A stretch of DNA of 64,000 bases from Sphingomonas sp. (GTDB lineage: Bacteria; Pseudomonadota; Alphaproteobacteria; Sphingomonadales; Sphingomonadaceae), in assembly GCF_019635515.1 (NCBI RefSeq), contig NZ_JAHBZI010000001.1, positions 2,294,001-2,358,000 on the forward strand. The letters run 5' to 3'. The notes beneath the pieces were generated by a model. That model was not told where the DNA came from. It saw only the letters and a list, made by a program, of their open reading frames with translations, and ran no database searches. The position numbers and the translations under genes are program-made. Shown one piece after another: positions 43,654 through 52,224 of the stretch (the first letter of the stretch is position 1; the number at the start of each line of letters is the position of its first letter).

Positions 43654-43759
43654 GGAGCGCGCATCCAGGGCAATCGCAGCGCGGTCGCGTCCCCGCCGTC
43701 CCGGATCCGCGGCCCGTCCAAAGGCCGAACGGTCAGCCCGGGCGCGCGAAGGAAAAGTC

Positions 43760-44749
43760 ATGCGCGTCGTCTCCGGTATCCAGACCACCGGCAATCTCCA
43801 CCTCGGCAACTATCTGGGCGCGATCCGGCAGTGGGTGAAGATGCAGGATCAGGGCGAGTGTCTGTTCTTTCTCGCCGATCTTCATGCGCTGACCGGCAAT
43901 GTCAGCCCGCAGGAGCTCGCCAACTCAACCATCGAGATGGCCGCGACGCTGCTCGCCGCCGGAATCGACGACCGCGCCATCCTGTTCAACCAGGCGCGCG
44001 TGCCCGCGCATGCCGAATTGTGCTGGATCCTCAACGGCACCGCGCGGATGGGCTGGCTCAACCGCATGACCCAATGGAAGGACAAGGCCGGCAAGAACCG
44101 CGAAAGCGCCAGCGTCGGGCTGTTCGCCTATCCGGTGCTGCAGGCCGCCGACGTGCTCGTCTACAAGGCGACGCATGTGCCGGTGGGCGAGGACCAGAAG
44201 CAGCATCTCGAGCTGGCGCGCGATATCGCCACCAAGTTCAACCTCGATTTCGATGTCGAGCTGTTTCCGCTGCCCGAGCCACTGATCTCCAAGGCCGCGC
44301 CGCGGATCATGAGCCTGCGCGACGGCCAGGCGAAGATGTCGAAGTCCGATCCCTCGGACCTGAGCCGCATCAACCTGATCGACGATGACGACACCATCGC
44401 CCAGAAGATCCGCAAATCGAAGTCGGACGCCGATCTGCTGCCCGACAGTTTCGACGCACTGGCCGAACGCCCGGAAGCGAAGAACCTTGTGACGATCTAT
44501 GCCGCGCTGGCCGAGCGCACCCCGCAATCGGTGGTCGAGGAATATGCGGGCAAGGGCTTCGGCGCGTTCAAGCCGGCGCTTGCCGATCTCGCGGTATCGG
44601 TGCTGTCGCCGATGCGGGGCCGATTGGTGAAGCTGCTCGACGACCGTACCGCGGTCGGCGCCGAGCTGGCCAAGGGCGCCGCGCGCGCCCAGGCGCTTGC
44701 CGCGCCGACGCTCAAGGCAGCGCAACAGGCGGTGGGGTTGCAGGTCTAG
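43760..44749 (+). CDS. trpS: Tryptophanyl-tRNA synthetase
   Basis: 329 residues from ATG 43760, 6 nt after AAGGAAAA. Class I synthetase motifs: GNLHLGNYLGA (HIGH-type) near residue 13 and AKMSKSDPS (KMSKS) near residue 193. It charges tRNA-Trp. The frame is open upstream into murJ but the conserved start is here. Confidence 0.96.
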   Translation: MRVVSGIQTTGNLHLGNYLGAIRQWVKMQDQGECLFFLADLHALTGNVSPQELANSTIEMAATLLAAGIDDRAILFNQARVPAHAELCWILNGTARMGWLNRMTQWKDKAGKNRESASVGLFAYPVLQAADVLVYKATHVPVGEDQKQHLELARDIATKFNLDFDVELFPLPEPLISKAAPRIMSLRDGQAKMSKSDPSDLSRINLIDDDDTIAQKIRKSKSDADLLPDSFDALAERPEAKNLVTIYAALAERTPQSVVEEYAGKGFGAFKPALADLAVSVLSPMRGRLVKLLDDRTAVGAELAKGAARAQALAAPTLKAAQQAVGLQV

Positions 44750-44843
44750 CCGGGTTAACCGCATTCCTGAGGAAACGGGAAGGTGATTGCCGCGTTGTTT
44801 CGGAAATGGGCGTGCGGTGCGCCCCTGGCTGAAAGTGGCGGTG

Positions 44844-45911
44844 ATGCGTAAATCCTGGCTCCTTCTCGCTCCGTCGCTGCTGGCGATCGCTTCCTGCAGC
44901 GGCGGAGGATCGGGCGGCTCCGGTGGCGGAGGGACGGTGGTCACGCCGAGCCCGACCGCGACCCCGGCGCCCGATCCCGGTCCGAGCCCGGCACCGACCC
45001 CAACCCCCGCCGCCACGCCGACGCCGAGCAGCGAGCCCGCCACCGGCTCCGATTTCTTCACCTCGATCGCCCAACTCTACACCGTCCAGCCCGATATCGC
45101 CGCGTGCCAGGCGGGCCAGCTCAAGCCCGAAGTCGGCGCGCGGGTATTGGCCCTGGTCAACGATATCCGCGCCAGGCACGCCTTGCCGCCGGTCACCTAT
45201 GCCGCGGCGGAAGAAGCCGCGGTGCAGCAATCCTCGCTGATGATGGCCGCCAACGGCGCGCTCAGCCACACCCCGCCGACCAACTGGAACTGCTATACCG
45301 GCGCGGGAGCCACCGCGGCAGGGCAGAGCAACATCTATCTCGGTTCGGGCGGCGGGCTGCGCTATTCGCAGGATGGCGACATCGTCATCGGCTGGCTGAC
45401 CGACGTCAACAACCTGGTGATCGACAGCGTCGGCCATCGCCGCTGGCTGCTCTATCCGTTCCTCAGCACGATTTCCTACGGCCGCGTCGCCGGCCGCTAC
45501 CAGACTAGCAACCGCGCCGATGGCGCATCGATCAAGGTGATCAACAGCGCGCAGAACACCGCCGGTCCGCTGCCCGATTTCGTCGCTTATCCCTATCAGG
45601 ATTATCCGGCGCGCTACTTCAACACATCGGCCTTGCTGTCATTCGGGGTGATCGCCAACAAGACCAGCGCGTTCGGCGCCAATGCGAGCGTTAATTTCTC
45701 GGGCGCGACGATCGCGGTGCGTGCGCGCGGTGGCGCGGCGATGACCGTGTCGAAGATCGCCTATGACAATGACGGCTATGGCTTGCCCAACAATCTGCAA
45801 TTCGCGGTCGCCGGGCTGGCCACCAATACGATCTACGACGTGACGATCAGCAATGTCGTCGTCGCGGGCACCGCGCGCAATTACAGCTATTTCTTCCGGG
45901 TCGTTCCATAG
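44844..45911 (+). CDS. CAP/SCP-domain lipoprotein
   Basis: 355 residues from ATG 44844. A lipobox (AIASC) is followed by a Gly/Ser stretch and a Pro/Thr-rich linker (residues ~30-65). A CAP domain follows: VNDIRARHALPPVTYA, SSLMMAANGALSH and SVGHRRWLLYPF. Bacterial CAP proteins are surface proteins of uncertain enzymatic role. The C-terminal 130 residues look beta-rich and lack a recognised domain. Confidence 0.8.
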   Translation: MRKSWLLLAPSLLAIASCSGGGSGGSGGGGTVVTPSPTATPAPDPGPSPAPTPTPAATPTPSSEPATGSDFFTSIAQLYTVQPDIAACQAGQLKPEVGARVLALVNDIRARHALPPVTYAAAEEAAVQQSSLMMAANGALSHTPPTNWNCYTGAGATAAGQSNIYLGSGGGLRYSQDGDIVIGWLTDVNNLVIDSVGHRRWLLYPFLSTISYGRVAGRYQTSNRADGASIKVINSAQNTAGPLPDFVAYPYQDYPARYFNTSALLSFGVIANKTSAFGANASVNFSGATIAVRARGGAAMTVSKIAYDNDGYGLPNNLQFAVAGLATNTIYDVTISNVVVAGTARNYSYFFRVVP

Positions 45912-45937
45912 GCCAGCGAACACCGTTCCGCGTTCGA

Positions 45938-46049
45938 CTTGCAATGTAGGATTTCGCCTGCTTGGCGTGGCCGGTCGGCGCTGCCTGCCGCTCTTTGAAA
46001 TGGTAGGTTTGGAATACCCATGGTCACTGCGACCATTGGGACCATTCGC
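45938..46049. repeat. Dispersed structured repeat, copy B
   Basis: 112 bp matching copy A at 37005-37117 in the same orientation. Blocks: 45938-45962 identical; 45988-46001 CCGCTCTTTGAAAT; 46029-46049 with the GACCATT pair. ATGGTC (46020-46025) and GACCAT (46031-46036) form the same 6-bp hairpin with a different loop. It sits between the convergent CAP gene and dnaA. The remainder, 46050-46203, has an AACTTC…GAAGTT inverted repeat (46086-46111) and nothing else I can assign. Confidence 0.75.
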
Positions 46050-46203
46050 CCGTGAAACACCGGCGATAGCGTGAGTTTAGTGTCAACTTCCACACCAATG
46101 CGGTGAAGTTAGTCAGGGTGGAGGCGTGACAATTCGCGTTGCCCCGCTCTCATCTCCTCCACCCCGACCCCTCCGATGGGAGGGAACCCCTGGTCCGCGA
46201 GGC

Positions 46204-47568
46204 TCAGCCCTCCAGCGTGCGCATCAGCGTGCGGACGGCGCCGTCGATCTCGCTGTCCTTGCCGCGCAGATCCTCGATGCGCTTGACGGCGTGAATCACC
46301 GTCGAATGATCACGGTTACCGAACTTTCGACCAATTTCCGGCAGCGAGCGCGTCGTCAGCCGCTTGGCGAGATACATCGCGATCTGGCGCGGACGGGCGA
46401 TGGCGACCGCGCGGCGCTCGGAGATCAGGTCGATCTGCTTGACTTCGAAATGCGCCGAGACCGCGCGCTGGATCTCGTCGATGGTGATGCGGCGCTGGGC
46501 GGTGCGCAGCACTTCGCCGAGCGTGACGGTCGCGAAATCGATCGTGATCGTCTCTTCGTTGAGCTGGGCATAGGCGACGAGGCGGTTGAGCGCGCCTTCG
46601 AGTTCGCGGACATTGGTGGTGATGCGCGCGGCGAGCAGGTCCATCACCTCGTGCGGCATGTCGACCGCGGGCATATCCTTGAGCTTCTGGGCGACGATGG
46701 CGCGGCGCAGTTCGAGCTCGGCGGGCTTGATATCGGCGACCAGGCCCGAGCCAAGGCGGCCGGCGAGGCGCGTCTCGAAGCCTTCCAGCGCTTGCGGGGC
46801 GCGATCGGCGGCGATCACCAGCCGCTTGCCCGAAGACATGAACTCGTTGACGGTGTGGAAGAATTCTTCCTGCGTCGCGTCCTTGCCGCCGATGAACTGG
46901 AGATCGTCGATCATCAGCAGATCGACCGAGCGCAGCCGGGTCTTGAAGGCGTGGGTGTCCTTGGCGCGCAGCGCCTGGACGAACTCGAACATGAATCGCT
47001 CGGCGGTCACGTATATCGCGGTCGCCTCGGGATTGGCCTCGAGGAACGCGTGGCCGATCGCGTGCATCAGGTGCGTCTTGCCCTGCCCGGTACCGGCATG
47101 GAGGTAGAGCGGGCTGAACTGCGGCGTGCCCGGCTGGGCGACGGCCTTGGCGGCGTTGAAGGCGACCCGGTTGGTCGCATCGGTGACGAAGCGCTGGAAG
47201 GTGAAGCGCGCATCGAATTGCGGGCGCTCGGCCGGCGCGGCGGCAGGCGCTTCGGCGACCGGCGTCAGGACGCGCTTGGGCTCTTCGGCGATCGTCTCGA
47301 GCGTGACGCTCGCGCAATCGGGCAGCACCGCGCGGAATTCGAGCAGCAGGCGTTCGGAATAGTGATTCCTGACCCACTGGGTCATGAAGCTCGAAGGCAG
47401 GCCCAGGCGCACGGCTTCGGCGCTGCTGCCGTCGATCAGGACGACGGGCTTCAGCCACTGGTCGAAAAGGCGCTGGCCGGCCGAACGCCGCAGGTTACCC
47501 CGCACATGCGCCCAGGCCTTGGCAACTGCTTCCATTCCGTCCCGCTCCAATGCCTGCACCTGAGTCAA
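46204..47568 (-). CDS. dnaA: Chromosomal replication initiator DnaA
   Basis: 454 residues from TTG 47568, chosen because GGGGGAGAGG lies 7 nt upstream; an ATG at 47535 is the alternative. Domain I (N-terminal FDQWLKP region), AAA+ domain with Walker A GTGQGKTH and Walker B LLMIDDLQF, and domain IV with the DnaA signature NRDHSTVIHA. It binds DnaA boxes at oriC and opens the duplex. The rpsT-dnaA arrangement is typical of alphaproteobacteria. Confidence 0.96.
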   Translation of the reverse strand: MTQVQALERDGMEAVAKAWAHVRGNLRRSAGQRLFDQWLKPVVLIDGSSAEAVRLGLPSSFMTQWVRNHYSERLLLEFRAVLPDCASVTLETIAEEPKRVLTPVAEAPAAAPAERPQFDARFTFQRFVTDATNRVAFNAAKAVAQPGTPQFSPLYLHAGTGQGKTHLMHAIGHAFLEANPEATAIYVTAERFMFEFVQALRAKDTHAFKTRLRSVDLLMIDDLQFIGGKDATQEEFFHTVNEFMSSGKRLVIAADRAPQALEGFETRLAGRLGSGLVADIKPAELELRRAIVAQKLKDMPAVDMPHEVMDLLAARITTNVRELEGALNRLVAYAQLNEETITIDFATVTLGEVLRTAQRRITIDEIQRAVSAHFEVKQIDLISERRAVAIARPRQIAMYLAKRLTTRSLPEIGRKFGNRDHSTVIHAVKRIEDLRGKDSEIDGAVRTLMRTLEG

Positions 47569-47939
47569 CGACGCACCTCTCCCCCGCGAAAGCCACATGC
47601 CTTCGCGTGATCACCCGATCCCTACCAATTACTCCCTGCAGCCGGACATTGCCCCCGGGCTGGCACGATGAGTTCGCTAAATCCCGGGCGACAGACTCGG
47701 CCCGGACGGCCTTTCTAGGAAGGTGCGTTCGATTCGAGCAAGGGGTGCGGATGTAAAGAATCTGAAATAGTTTTGTTGACTCCTCCTAAGTCGCTGAAAA
47801 CCTAGGGGTGGCAACATCAACATGTTAATTTTCAAATACTTAGTTGGTTAACGCCACGTCACGTGCTGCGACTCGCGGATTTCCGCGGTTTGCGTTGTGT
47901 TAAGCCAGCCGACACCCATTTTCGCCGCCGGCGCACGCG
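47569..47939. other. dnaA-rpsT intergenic region
   Basis: About 370 bases, with an AT-rich core at 47755-47855. I see no exact or near-exact DnaA boxes (TTATNCACA) and no coding potential, so there is no evidence that this is oriC. It presumably contains the dnaA promoter on the minus strand, but I could not pick convincing hexamers. Confidence 0.5.
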
Positions 47940-47968
47940 AAAACCCCGCCGGACCCGGTCCGGCGGGG
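47940..47968 (-). terminator. Terminator of rpsT
   Basis: On the minus strand, CCCCGCCGGAC and GTCCGGCGGGG (47968-47944) form an 11-bp stem with a 3-nt loop, followed by TTTT (47943-47940). It lies 26 bases beyond the rpsT stop. Confidence 0.9.
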
Positions 47969-47993
47969 CGAAAATTTCGGAAACCCGTGGGTT

Positions 47994-48257
47994 TTAAGCG
48001 AGTGCTGCGACGCGCTTGTTGAGACGCGAGAACTTGCGGCTGGCGGTGTTCTTGTGGAGCACGCCCTTGGCGACGCCACGGGCCAGTTCCGGCTGCGCCG
48101 CTGCCAGCGCGGCGGTGGCCGCCGCCTTGTCGCCCGAATCGAGCGCCGATTCGACCTTCTTCACGAAAGTCCGGATGCGGCTGACGCGCGCACCATTGAT
48201 TTCCGCGCGGCGGTCGTTCCGCCGGATACGCTTCTTCGCTTGCGGCGTATTCGCCAT
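47994..48257 (-). CDS. rpsT: 30S ribosomal protein S20
   Basis: 87 residues beginning [21 protein letters not shown], with the conserved [23 protein letters not shown] and C-terminal [18 protein letters not shown] 16S-binding protein of the small subunit. A promoter candidate lies at 48327-48355 and a strong terminator follows the gene, so it is a single-gene unit. Confidence 0.97.
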   Translation of the reverse strand: MANTPQAKKRIRRNDRRAEINGARVSRIRTFVKKVESALDSGDKAAATAALAAAQPELARGVAKGVLHKNTASRKFSRLNKRVAALA

Positions 48258-48326
48258 GCCGTATCGTTCCCGTTGTCAAAAAGTAGAAGGGCGCGGGACT
48301 AGCCGCCCACGCCCGGAAAGACGGGC

Positions 48327-48355
48327 CCCTTACCGCTTGAGGTGATTCGGGTCAA
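48327..48355 (-). promoter_or_regulatory. Candidate promoter of rpsT
   Basis: On the minus strand TTGACC (48355-48350) and TAAGGG (48332-48327) are separated by 17 bp, 70 bp upstream of rpsT. The hairpin GCCCG-GAAAGA-CGGGC (48311-48326) would lie at the start of the transcript. Confidence 0.5.
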
Positions 48356-49029
48356 CCGCCTGTGAGCGTGATCCGGCATTTCACCGATGTGCCGCCGGGA
48401 TCGATCCCTTCGAGCACCAGCGCGCCACCGATCCATTTCGCCGTACCGGTGCGCTGTGCCCTGAAGGGTTCATTGGTGCCGCCCAGCTCAAGCTTGCCGC
48501 TATCGCCATCCCAGCGATAGGCGCCGCTGCCCGTCACCTTGGTCTCGAACATGTCCTCGGGAAGCGTGTAGTTATAATAGCCGTTGGCGCTGAAACCCAT
48601 CTCGGCGATCTTGGGCGTAGTGCAGCCGCTCTGCTCCGCTACGCTGAACCGGCCCGACAGCACCTTCTCAGTTGCGCCGATGACCTTGAGGGAGCCATAG
48701 CCGCGTTCCCCGCGGATGCCGCCGATCTGCGCCGAGAAGCGGATTACGGTGCCGGGAACCGCCTTGTCGCTGATCTGGAGCTTGCCGCCGCGCAGCAGCT
48801 TAACGCCCTCGCCCTCAACCTTCCAGTCGCTCACGCACTGCGGCGACGCCGGCGTCGGCGGCATGCCATAACCGCGTACCACCATGCCGGTGAGCTCGAT
48901 CGTATCGCCCTGGCGCGTCACGGCTGGCTGATAGCCGACGCCATAGCCGACGCCGGTGGATTCGGAGCAATCCGGCGGCTCCGGCACGCGATCCTGGACC
49001 GCAAGCAAGGCAAGAAGCGCGAACATCAT
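48352..49029 (-). CDS. Small secreted protein of unknown function
   Basis: 225 residues from ATG 49029 (the second ATG, 49026, is also possible), with AGGGAGGG just upstream. A short hydrophobic N-terminus (MFALLALLAVQD) may be a signal peptide. The mature part has four cysteines and beta-rich sequence; not recognised. It lies between mutM (6 bp upstream) and the rpsT promoter. Confidence 0.65.
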   Translation of the reverse strand: MMFALLALLAVQDRVPEPPDCSESTGVGYGVGYQPAVTRQGDTIELTGMVVRGYGMPPTPASPQCVSDWKVEGEGVKLLRGGKLQISDKAVPGTVIRFSAQIGGIRGERGYGSLKVIGATEKVLSGRFSVAEQSGCTTPKIAEMGFSANGYYNYTLPEDMFETKVTGSGAYRWDGDSGKLELGGTNEPFRAQRTGTAKWIGGALVLEGIDPGGTSVKCRITLTGG

Positions 49030-49035
49030 CCCTCC

Positions 49036-49845
49036 CTATTTCTGGCAGGCCGGGCACCAGAAGGTTGACCGCCCGCCATCGACGCGGCGCTCGACCAGCC
49101 CGCCGCAGCCGCATTTCTCACCCCCGCGACCATAAACGAGGAATTGCTTGGCGAAATAGCCGAGCTCGCCATCGGGCCGGGCATAATCGCGCAGGCTCGA
49201 TCCGCCGGCTTCGATCGAAGCCTCCAGCACTTCGCGAATCGCCATGACCAGCTTTTCGAGCTTGGCCCTACTCACCGTCCCCGCCGCGCGGGTCGGCGCG
49301 ATTCGGGCGAGGTAAAGCGCCTCGCAGACATAGATATTGCCGAGCCCGGCAACGATGCGCTGATCGAGCAGCAACACCTTGATTGGCGCGCTACGGCCCT
49401 TGAACGCCTCCGCCAGATGTTTGGCGGTCAGATCGGGGCCGAGCGGCTCGGGGCCGAGCGCCTTGAACGCCGGCCAGTCCGCCAGCCCATCGGTGGGCAC
49501 CAGATCGACCGAGCCGAAACGGCGCGGATCGTTGAGCGCCAGGCGATGCCTCGCGGTCTCGATCACGAGATGGTCGTGCTTGCCGATCTCCTCCGGATCG
49601 ATCCGCCAGCGGCCAGACATGCCGAGATGGAAGATCAGCGTATCACCGCGATTCGTGTCGATCAGCCCATATTTGGCGCGGCGGCCGAGGCTGGTTACGG
49701 TCGCCCCGGTCAGCCGCTGGCCGAGTCCTTCGGGGAAGGGCCGGCGGAGATCGGCGCGGTGCAGCGCCACCCGCTCGATCGTCGCGCCCTGCAGCACCGG
49801 CTCCAGCCCGCGCACGGTCGTCTCGACTTCGGGAAGTTCTGGCAT
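49036..49845 (-). CDS. mutM: Formamidopyrimidine-DNA glycosylase
   Basis: 269 residues with the catalytic N-terminus PELPEVET, a helix-two-turn-helix middle domain and a C-terminal zinc finger (KCGCGGLVERR…FWCPACQ, four cysteines). It removes 8-oxoguanine and formamidopyrimidines (base excision repair with AP lyase activity). Divergent from ubiE, a conserved alphaproteobacterial order. Confidence 0.95.
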   Translation of the reverse strand: MPELPEVETTVRGLEPVLQGATIERVALHRADLRRPFPEGLGQRLTGATVTSLGRRAKYGLIDTNRGDTLIFHLGMSGRWRIDPEEIGKHDHLVIETARHRLALNDPRRFGSVDLVPTDGLADWPAFKALGPEPLGPDLTAKHLAEAFKGRSAPIKVLLLDQRIVAGLGNIYVCEALYLARIAPTRAAGTVSRAKLEKLVMAIREVLEASIEAGGSSLRDYARPDGELGYFAKQFLVYGRGGEKCGCGGLVERRVDGGRSTFWCPACQK

Positions 49846-49891
49846 GGCTAAACCCCTAGCGGCGCTCCCTCGCCCCCGCTAGAGCCACCCC

Positions 49892-50623
49892 ATGCCCGAC
49901 ACCGTCTCCTTCGGCTACGAAGACATCGCCCCGGAAGAAAAGACCGCCCGTGTGGGCCAGGTCTTCTCCAACGTCGCCTCGAAATACGACCTGATGAACG
50001 ACGCGATGTCGGGCGGGCTGCACCGGCTGTGGAAGGACCTGTTCGTCCGCCGGGTGAAGCCGCGCGCCGGCGAGCATATCCTCGACATGGCGGGCGGCAC
50101 CGGCGACATCGCCTTTCGCATGGCGCCATCGGGCGCGGCGATCACGGTTGCCGACATCAATCCCGAGATGCTCGCGGTCGGCGTCGAGCGCGCCGCCGAG
50201 AAGGGCTTCGACAGTCTGGTCTGGTCGGAAGCCAATGCCGAGAGCCTGCAATGGCCGGACCGGTTCTTCGACGCCTACACCATCGCCTTTGGCATCCGGA
50301 ACGTCACCGACATTCCCAAGGCGCTTCGCGAAGCGCACCGCGTGCTGAAGCGCGGCGGGCGCTTCTATGTGCTCGAATTCTCGACCACCCAGTGGCCCGG
50401 CTTCGCGCAGGTCTATGACGCTTATTCGCATCACCTTGTCCCCAAGCTCGGCAAGCTGCTGGCGAATGACGAGGACAGCTATCGCTACCTCATCGAATCG
50501 ATCCGCCGCTTTCCGCCGATGCCCGAGTTCGAGAAGATGATCCGCGAGGCGGGCTTCACCCAGACCAAGGTCGAGCCGCTGCTCGGCGGGCTGGTCGCGA
50601 TCCATTCGGGCTGGAAGATCTGA
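49892..50623 (+). CDS. ubiE: Ubiquinone/menaquinone C-methyltransferase
   Basis: 243 residues with SAM-binding motif I LDMAGGTGDIAF near residue 67 and the UbiE signature FGIRNVTDIPKALREAHRVLKRGG. It methylates the ring of demethoxyubiquinol. It is followed 7 nt later by ubiB, with mutM divergent. Confidence 0.96.
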   Translation: MPDTVSFGYEDIAPEEKTARVGQVFSNVASKYDLMNDAMSGGLHRLWKDLFVRRVKPRAGEHILDMAGGTGDIAFRMAPSGAAITVADINPEMLAVGVERAAEKGFDSLVWSEANAESLQWPDRFFDAYTIAFGIRNVTDIPKALREAHRVLKRGGRFYVLEFSTTQWPGFAQVYDAYSHHLVPKLGKLLANDEDSYRYLIESIRRFPPMPEFEKMIREAGFTQTKVEPLLGGLVAIHSGWKI

Positions 50624-50630
50624 GCCGCCA

Positions 50631-52163
50631 GTGACCTCTACCCCCGTCCATCTCTGGCGTCTCCTCAAATGGGGCCGCATCCTCGCGCGGCACGGTGCGC
50701 TGCGTGGAATCGAGCGCGACCCCAATACGCCCAGGCCGGTCCGTCGCGTGGCGCGCCTCGCCCGCTTCGGCGCGCGCGTGCCGGCGGCGCCGCGCTATGC
50801 CGACGCCTTCCAGGCGATCGGCCCTGCGGCGATCAAGCTCGGCCAGACGCTGGCGACCCGCCCCGATCTGGTCGGCGACGAAGCCGCGCAAGATCTGCTG
50901 CGGCTGCAGGACCAGCTTCCACCTTTGCCCTTCGCGGTGATCCGCCAGCGGATCGAGGCCAGCCATGGCCGCCCGCTCGAAACCTTGTTCGCGAGCATCG
51001 AGGAAGTGCCGGTCGGCGCCGCGTCGATCGCCCAGGTCCACCGCGCCGTCACCACCGACGGCCGCACCGTCGCGGTCAAGGTGCTGCGCCCGGGCATCGA
51101 AGCCGAATTCGCCCGTGCCATCGAGACCTATGAATGGGCCGCCGCCCAGGTCGAGGGCATGGGCAGCGAGGCAGCGCGGTTGCGTCCGCGCCTCGTCATC
51201 GAAACCTTCAAGCGCTGGACCGCGCGCGAGCTCGACCTGCGCCGCGAGGCCGCCTCGGCCTCCGAGCTTGCCGACGGCATGCAGGCCGAACCCAATTACT
51301 TCATCCCCGCGATCGACTGGCCGCGCACCACCGGCAAGGTGCTGACACTCGAATGGATCGACGGCATCAAGCTTTCCAAGCGCGACGCGATCATCGCAGC
51401 GGGGCATGACACCACCAAGCTCGCGAGCAACCTCGTCCATGCCTTCCTGCGCCAGGCGATCTCGGACGGCTTCTTCCATGCCGACATGCATCAGGGCAAT
51501 TTGTTCGCGCTCCCCGACGGCCGCATCGCCGCGATCGATTTCGGGATCATGGGGCGGATCGACCGCCGCGCCCGGGTGTGGCTGGCCGAGATCCTCTACG
51601 GGCTGATCACCGGCAATTATAAGCGCGTCGCCGAAATCCATTTCGAAGCGGGCTATGTCCCGCCACATCACAATGTCGCCGAGTTCGCGACCGCCCTGCG
51701 CGCGGTCGGCGAGCCGATGCGCGGATTGCCGGTCAAGGAAATGTCGATCGGATCGATGCTCGACGGGCTGTTCTCGATCACCCGCGATTTCGACATGCAG
51801 ACCCAGCCGCACCTTCTCCTTCTCCAGAAGACGATGGTGATGGTCGAGGGCGTGGCGCGCGGGCTCGATCCCGACATCAACCTCTGGGACGTCTCCGCCC
51901 CATTCGTGCGCGAATGGATCCGCACCGAGCTTGGACCCGAGGCCGCGATCGCCGATCGGCTGGTCGAGGATTTCCGCACCCTCGCCCGCCTGCCCCAGCT
52001 GATCCGCAACATCGAGGCGCGCTACCCGACCGCCGGCGGCGCTCCCCCCGCCCCGCCGCTACGCGAGATCGAGGTCGTTCGCGTGGGTGGCGGCTGGCGC
52101 TATTTCGCGGTGGCGATCGTCACTGCGGCGGTAAGTATCGGCGCTACCTTGCTGTTTTCCTGA
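50631..52163 (+). CDS. ubiB: Ubiquinone biosynthesis kinase-like protein UbiB
   Basis: 510 residues from GTG 50631. The family's A-rich/KxGQ motif appears as AAIKLGQTLATRPDL (near residue 66), followed by an atypical-kinase core with VPVGAASIAQVH and HADMHQGNLF and DFGIMG. One or two C-terminal helices (YFAVAIVTAAVSIGATLLF). It supports coenzyme Q assembly through ATPase activity at the membrane. Confidence 0.94.
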   Translation: MTSTPVHLWRLLKWGRILARHGALRGIERDPNTPRPVRRVARLARFGARVPAAPRYADAFQAIGPAAIKLGQTLATRPDLVGDEAAQDLLRLQDQLPPLPFAVIRQRIEASHGRPLETLFASIEEVPVGAASIAQVHRAVTTDGRTVAVKVLRPGIEAEFARAIETYEWAAAQVEGMGSEAARLRPRLVIETFKRWTARELDLRREAASASELADGMQAEPNYFIPAIDWPRTTGKVLTLEWIDGIKLSKRDAIIAAGHDTTKLASNLVHAFLRQAISDGFFHADMHQGNLFALPDGRIAAIDFGIMGRIDRRARVWLAEILYGLITGNYKRVAEIHFEAGYVPPHHNVAEFATALRAVGEPMRGLPVKEMSIGSMLDGLFSITRDFDMQTQPHLLLLQKTMVMVEGVARGLDPDINLWDVSAPFVREWIRTELGPEAAIADRLVEDFRTLARLPQLIRNIEARYPTAGGAPPAPPLREIEVVRVGGGWRYFAVAIVTAAVSIGATLLFS

Positions 52164-52224
52164 GCCCTTGTCAGGTAGCCCAACGGCTGCAAAACTGCAC
52201 CACACCGCATTTGGGAGGATGATG

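Noticed and set aside
47755..47855. AT-rich dnaA-rpsT gap as oriC
   Set aside because: No DnaA boxes could be found by eye and no 13-mer-like repeats. AT-richness alone is not enough, and in alphaproteobacteria oriC is often elsewhere.
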